This document shows, piece after piece, positions 51,608-51,718 of a DNA stretch of 51,718 bases. Location of the stretch: NCBI RefSeq assembly GCF_014648395.1, contig NZ_BMRA01000020.1, positions 1 through 51,718 of the forward strand, given 5' to 3'. The DNA comes from Micromonospora fulviviridis. GTDB lineage: Bacteria > Actinomycetota > Actinomycetes > Mycobacteriales > Micromonosporaceae. The position numbers and the translations under genes were made by a program. How positions within the stretch are numbered: position 1 is the first letter of the stretch; every line of letters begins with the position of its first letter. Below the pieces are notes generated by a model. The model was not told the origin of the DNA, ran no database searches, and saw nothing but the letters and a program-made list of their open reading frames with translations.

Positions 51608-51718
51608 TGCATGTAAATATGATCGACTCGGCTCAACGGTTACGACACCGTTCGCTAACTTGATCTTTAACCTGTGCGGCGTGGCCTCGGGTTATTCGAA
51701 GTCTTCGTTTTCTTCGTG

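Noticed and set aside
1..51718. tRNA genes, rRNA and CRISPR arrays
   Set aside because: No tRNA T-loop with matching acceptor stems and no regularly spaced repeats of 20-40 bp were found on reading both strands.

Overview
The window is high-GC DNA with GTG starts, strong AGGAGG-like ribosome binding sites and gene families typical of Actinomycetota. A Micromonosporaceae-like host (Micromonospora, Salinispora or Actinoplanes type) fits best, but that is inferred from gene content and not from any marker gene. No tRNA, rRNA or CRISPR array was seen.

Left arm, about 1-11.0 kb: an accessory island with a defence-like character. It carries a DUF4262 protein, a Toprim-containing protein (1297-2529), a 2,089-residue STAND-type NTPase with a possible N-terminal PD-(D/E)xK nuclease (2728-8997, convergent with the Toprim gene), a dead tyrosine-integrase remnant (9102-9283), and an AbiJ-like protein with an RNEKAH (Rx4H) HEPN motif (9829-11034).

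Centre, about 11.4-42.1 kb: a long, mostly minus-strand array read as the core of an integrative or conjugative element. In transcription order it runs pilin-like VirB2/TrbC, VirB6/TrbL, PrgI (VirB3-like), VirB4 ATPase and VirD4/TraG-type ATPase, with 4-bp or shorter junctions. Next come a replication-relaxation protein, two secreted proteins (one DUF4352-like), two regulators (one winged-helix, one GGDEF), a transglycosylase plus NlpC/P60 wall hydrolase, DUF4314, a MoxR AAA ATPase with its metallopeptidase/VWA partner, DUF4192 and several small unknowns. A plus-strand arm starts from a 1-kb control region loaded with CGATGTCAC-type sites. It encodes a sigma-like regulator, a degenerate methyltransferase, an N4/N6-type DNA methyltransferase and a frameshifted C5-cytosine methyltransferase that ends at a strong terminator. 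No relaxase, Rep protein or intact integrase was seen, so the element is either incomplete here or uses unfamiliar ones.

Right arm, about 42.3-51.7 kb: a patchwork with IS debris, a lipoprotein with a recently duplicated C-terminal domain, a two-helix membrane protein between 93-bp inverted repeats, a TGT-like (queuine/7-deazaguanine transglycosylase fold) protein, a decayed IS5-family element with TTA target duplications, and a two-gene minus-strand operon whose second gene was truncated by that IS.

The most unusual signals are the STAND/Toprim/AbiJ cluster, the stand-alone TGT-like protein, the iterated CGATGTCAC sites, a perfect 38-bp palindrome inside the VirB6-like gene, and the MoxR/VWA-metallopeptidase pair whose ATPase shares a winged-helix domain with a separate regulator in the same array.
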